From assembly GCA_964647905.1 (NCBI GenBank), contig CAZYJR010000066.1, positions 1-6,119 of the forward strand: 6,119 nucleotides of DNA. Reading direction: 5' to 3'. The notes beneath the pieces are model-generated. The model was not told the origin of the DNA. It made no database searches and saw nothing but the letters and a program-made list of their open reading frames with translations. Position numbers and translations under genes: made by a program. Shown here in pieces: positions 4,085 to 6,119 of the stretch. Source of the stretch: CAZYJR01 sp964647905. GTDB taxonomy: Bacteria; Desulfobacterota; DSM-4660; Desulfatiglandales; HGW-15. The number at the start of each line of letters is the position of its first letter. Position 1 is the stretch's first letter.

Positions 4085-5446
4085 CTAGCGCCTGCAGCCG
4101 CGCCCGTCGGTCCGCGGGACGGGGATCTCCAAGGCCTTTATCTTGCGGTAGAGCGTGCTCGGATCGATACCCAGGTCCCGGGCGGCCTTCAACCTGTTTC
4201 CCTTGTGATAGCTAAGCGTTTGCTCGATAAAGCGCTTTTCCATGGTCTTGAGATCCATGGGCCCCTCTAGACCGCCCCGACTGTCCGCGCCGGGCCGGAG
4301 TTCGGGGGGCAGATGCCTGACCTCTATGATGCCGCTCCGGCAGAGGACAAAGGCCTGTTCTATAACGTTTTCGAGCTCCCTCACGTTGCCCGGGAAATCG
4401 TGCTCCATCAGGCGGGCCATGGCTTCGGCCGAGACCCCGGCGATATCCTTCCCCTGCCTGAGATTGAACTTCGCCACCAGGTGTTCCACCAGCAGGGGTA
4501 TGTCTTCGCGGCGGCTTTTCAGTGTGGGGAGGACCAAGTGGATAACCCTTATGCGATAATAGAGATCCTCTCGAAAGACTCCCTCCCGGACGAGCTCGGC
4601 CAGATTCCGATTGGTGGCGGCCACCACCCGTACATCCACCCTCTGCGGCTGGGTGGACCCCAAGGGCTCGATCACCCTCTCCTGGAGGACTCGGAGGAGC
4701 CTTACCTGCAGAGCAGGAGATATGTCGCCTATTTCGTCCAGGAACAGGGTCCCCCCGTGGGCCAGGGCGAAGCGCCCGGCCTTTTCCCTCCTCGCGTCGG
4801 TAAACGCTCCCGCCTTGTGGCCGAAGAGCTCGCTCTCCAGAAGCGAGTCCGGCAGGGCCGCACAGCTCACAGGCACGAACCGGCCCTCTTTTCGCCGGGA
4901 CAGATTGTGAATGGCCCGGGCGAAGAGCTCCTTGCCGGTCCCGCTCGCCCCTTCGATCAGGACGGTGCTCTCGCTCCGGGCGATCTGGGGCAGGAGCCTG
5001 AAGAGCTTCATCATCTCAGGGCTCCTGCCCACGATGTCCTCGAAGGTATACCGCTCTTGGAGCTCCTTCTGGAGCTCCTCTATCTCCCGCAGGTCCTGGA
5101 AGGTCTCCACTCCGCCTATGACCCTGCCGTCCGGGTCCTTGAGAACGGCGGTCGATATTCGCACCGGCACCAGGCGGCCCCGATTGTCGATGATGTAGGC
5201 TGTGGCGTTGAGGACCGGCCGGCCGCTGTCGAAAGTCCTCCTGAGCGCGCAATCCTCCCGGCAGATGCTGGCGTGAAAGACCTCCCGGCATGGCTTGCCC
5301 TCGGCCCTTTCCCTGGGGATCCCGGTGATACGTTCAGCGGCCCGGTTGAAAGAGGTGATGCGCCAGTCCAGGTCCACGGTGAAGACCGCCTCGTTTATGG
5401 AGTCAAGGATAACGTCCCTTACAGGGCTCGAGATAGGATCGGCCAT
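4085..5446 (-). CDS. PAS-domain sigma-54-dependent transcriptional activator (bEBP)
   Basis: The 453-residue product has a PAS sensor domain (about 10-120), a short helical linker, a sigma-54-interaction AAA+ domain (about 137-375) and a Fis-type helix-turn-helix (about 400-443). Such activators bind upstream DNA and use ATP hydrolysis to open sigma-54 promoters. Walker A is GASGTGKE at 166-173, Walker B GGTLFLDEIG at 231-240, the arginine-finger region FREDLYYRIR at 291-300 and the sensor II region FPGNVRELEN at 351-360. Two oddities stand out. The sigma-54-contact loop reads GAFTDA (213-218) instead of GAFTGA, and the PAS domain has clustered cysteines C53, C62 and C66. There is no receiver domain, so it is not a classical response regulator. 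The start at 5446 follows GAGG (5457-5454) by 7 nt, and no other in-frame ATG precedes the AAA+ domain. Its likely local target is mrp. Confidence 0.95.
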   Translation of the reverse strand: MADPISSPVRDVILDSINEAVFTVDLDWRITSFNRAAERITGIPRERAEGKPCREVFHASICREDCALRRTFDSGRPVLNATAYIIDNRGRLVPVRISTAVLKDPDGRVIGGVETFQDLREIEELQKELQERYTFEDIVGRSPEMMKLFRLLPQIARSESTVLIEGASGTGKELFARAIHNLSRRKEGRFVPVSCAALPDSLLESELFGHKAGAFTDARREKAGRFALAHGGTLFLDEIGDISPALQVRLLRVLQERVIEPLGSTQPQRVDVRVVAATNRNLAELVREGVFREDLYYRIRVIHLVLPTLKSRREDIPLLVEHLVAKFNLRQGKDIAGVSAEAMARLMEHDFPGNVRELENVIEQAFVLCRSGIIEVRHLPPELRPGADSRGGLEGPMDLKTMEKRFIEQTLSYHKGNRLKAARDLGIDPSTLYRKIKALEIPVPRTDGRGCRR

Positions 5447-5469
5447 GCTCTCGCCTCACATATACCAGT

Positions 5470-5481
5470 GCAAAATGCAAT
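5470..5481. repeat. 12-bp element GCAAAATGCAAT, copy 2
   Basis: This is an exact copy of the element at 4072-4083, 24-35 bp upstream of the activator's start codon in the divergent spacer. Its flank makes the dyad slightly longer here (TGCAAAATGCA). TGCAAT (5476-5481) is also mirrored by ATTGCA at 5505-5510. The position fits autoregulation of the activator or control of the divergent PAS gene, both inferred. Confidence 0.45.
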
Positions 5482-5488
5482 TATGGTA

Positions 5489-5502
5489 GGCCCTTTCAAT
5501 GC
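5489..5502 (+). promoter_or_regulatory. Weak sigma-54-like site upstream of the PAS sensor gene
   Basis: GG (5489-5490) and GC (5501-5502) are 10 nt apart, and a few other positions agree with the sigma-54 consensus, but the -12 element reads ATGC rather than TTGC. Transcription would start near 5513, about 105 nt before the PAS gene. This is a marginal match, mentioned because a sigma-54 activator is encoded divergently next to it. Confidence 0.2.
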
Positions 5503-5564
5503 GGATTGCAAGGGAGATCGCACTGAGAATCGGGCATCCGGCGGGCTGTACATGCCGCTCCAAG

Positions 5565-5573
5565 TGGTATAGA
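5565..5573 (+). promoter_or_regulatory. Possible extended -10 promoter for the PAS sensor gene
   Basis: TGG-TATAGA has the TGN extension and a 4-of-6 -10 hexamer (5568-5573). No good -35 hexamer is seen at the usual spacing, which extended -10 promoters can tolerate. It would give a leader of about 38 nt before the ATG at 5618. Confidence 0.3.
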
Positions 5574-5617
5574 GTGGGCGCGATATTTTTGACCTGAACT
5601 GCTATGAGGACACCGCC

Positions 5618-6119
5618 ATGCCGGGCGACCCAGGACCCAAGGATCTGGAGATAAGACCACCTTCGGAAGAGCAAGTGCTGGTGCTGGACCCCGAGGGGAG
5701 GATACTGCATCTGAACAGGGCGGCTTGCGAGGCCCTGGGTGGAAGCTCTCCCGACTTCTCAGGCAGGACCGCCTTTGAGCTCTTACCCGCGGATGCGGCC
5801 GAGAGGCTTCGCTCTTTTCACAGTCAGGCGATGCGCACGGGGCGTCCGGTCACGTTCGAGGAGCGCCCCGGGGGACGGCGGGTGGAGATCAGGCTTCATC
5901 CCGTTGCCGAGCCCGGAGGGAAGCCGGTCGGAGTGGCCCTGGTCAGCCGGGATGTAACGGCCCGGGTGGAGACGGGCTCCTTGAAGGCGGCCAGGATGGC
6001 CCTCAGGGAGACAGAGGAACTCTTCCGGGTATTCGCGGAGGACGCGCCTTTCGGCATGTCCGTTATGAACGCGGACTTTTCTTTTGAGTACTTCAACCCT
6101 AAGTTCACCGAGATACTAG
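5618..6119 (+). CDS. PAS-domain sensor protein, N-terminal part (cut by window edge)
   Basis: An open frame starts at 5618 and runs without a stop to the right edge (167 complete codons plus one base), so the gene is partial here. Residues about 15-118 look like a PAS domain: VLVLDPEGRILHLNRAACEA at 20-39 is the typical start, and SRDVTARV at 110-117 the typical end. A short helical linker (about 119-140) with ALRETEELFR leads into the beginning of a second PAS domain (EDAPFGMSVMNADFSFEYFN, 141-160). No signal peptide or membrane segment is visible, so the sensor is probably cytoplasmic. The start has GAGGA (5606-5610) 7 nt upstream. The output domain lies beyond the window. A histidine kinase, sigma-54 activator or GGDEF/EAL protein are all possible. 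Divergent placement next to a PAS-type activator suggests a shared signalling locus, but this is inference. Confidence 0.88.
   Translation, partial: MPGDPGPKDLEIRPPSEEQVLVLDPEGRILHLNRAACEALGGSSPDFSGRTAFELLPADAAERLRSFHSQAMRTGRPVTFEERPGGRRVEIRLHPVAEPGGKPVGVALVSRDVTARVETGSLKAARMALRETEELFRVFAEDAPFGMSVMNADFSFEYFNPKFTEIL

Larger units (their letters stand above)
5461..5571. repeat. Inverted TATACCA/TGGTATA pair in the divergent intergenic region
   Basis: TATACCA (5461-5467) and TGGTATA (5565-5571) are perfect 7-bp inverted copies that bracket most of the spacer between the divergent genes. Read outward, each resembles an extended -10 element (TGN-TATA). The left copy would start transcription almost at the activator's ATG and leave out its Shine-Dalgarno, so it is unlikely to be that gene's promoter. 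Paired operator half-sites are an alternative. Confidence 0.3.

Noticed and set aside
4313..5572. A 419-codon open frame on the plus strand opposite the activator gene
   Set aside because: It mirrors the clearly recognisable activator, its composition is typical of antisense frames in GC-rich DNA (many Pro, Gly, Leu, Glu), and it shows no known domain or plausible ribosome-binding site.
5604..5654. A 16-codon upstream frame overlapping the PAS sensor start
   Set aside because: It has no ribosome-binding site of its own, and its ATG overlaps the Shine-Dalgarno of the 5618 start. It is most likely chance.

Overview
The window is GC-rich bacterial DNA with six protein-coding genes, five complete and one cut by the right edge. 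The organism is probably a Desulfobacterota-type (former Deltaproteobacteria) anaerobe. This is inferred from the mix of a PAS-type sigma-54 activator, a short Mrp ATPase that keeps the CxxC motif, WrbA, a two-domain adenine deaminase and a small cold-shock protein. No ribosomal or other phylogenetic marker is present to confirm it.

Layout, left to right. (1) A cold-shock protein on the minus strand (61-261), with an intrinsic terminator at the window edge and a candidate sigma-70 promoter that gives a leader of about 110 nt. (2) Divergently on the plus strand, the flavoprotein WrbA (564-1175), then an adenine-deaminase-family amidohydrolase (1275-2957). The deaminase keeps the apparent metal ligands but has changed active-site loops. 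(3) An Mrp/ApbC Fe-S carrier ATPase on the minus strand (2932-3834), whose 3' end overlaps the deaminase tail-to-tail by 26 bp. (4) A 250-bp intergenic region (3835-4084) dense with signals. It holds a near-consensus sigma-54 (-24/-12) promoter facing mrp, an intrinsic terminator between that promoter and the mrp start, several dyads, and a 12-bp element that recurs upstream of the next gene. (5) A PAS-AAA+-Fis sigma-54 activator on the minus strand (4085-5446), with a Cys-rich PAS domain and a GAFTDA loop in place of GAFTGA. (6) A divergent intergenic region (5447-5617), then the first 167 codons of a PAS-domain sensor on the plus strand (5618 to the edge).

How the parts may work together (inference). 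The activator lies directly upstream of mrp on the same strand, and the best sigma-54 promoter in the window lies between them. The element GCAAAATGCAAT occurs about 140 bp upstream of the predicted mrp start site, a normal enhancer distance, and again just upstream of the activator's own start codon. This suggests a local circuit. The PAS activator, perhaps sensing redox or metal status through its cysteines, would drive an Fe-S assembly/carrier ATPase and also act on its own region. The terminator in the mrp leader could add attenuation. The circuit and the divergent deaminase are the parts most worth following up. I found no CRISPR array, tRNA, rRNA or insertion sequence.
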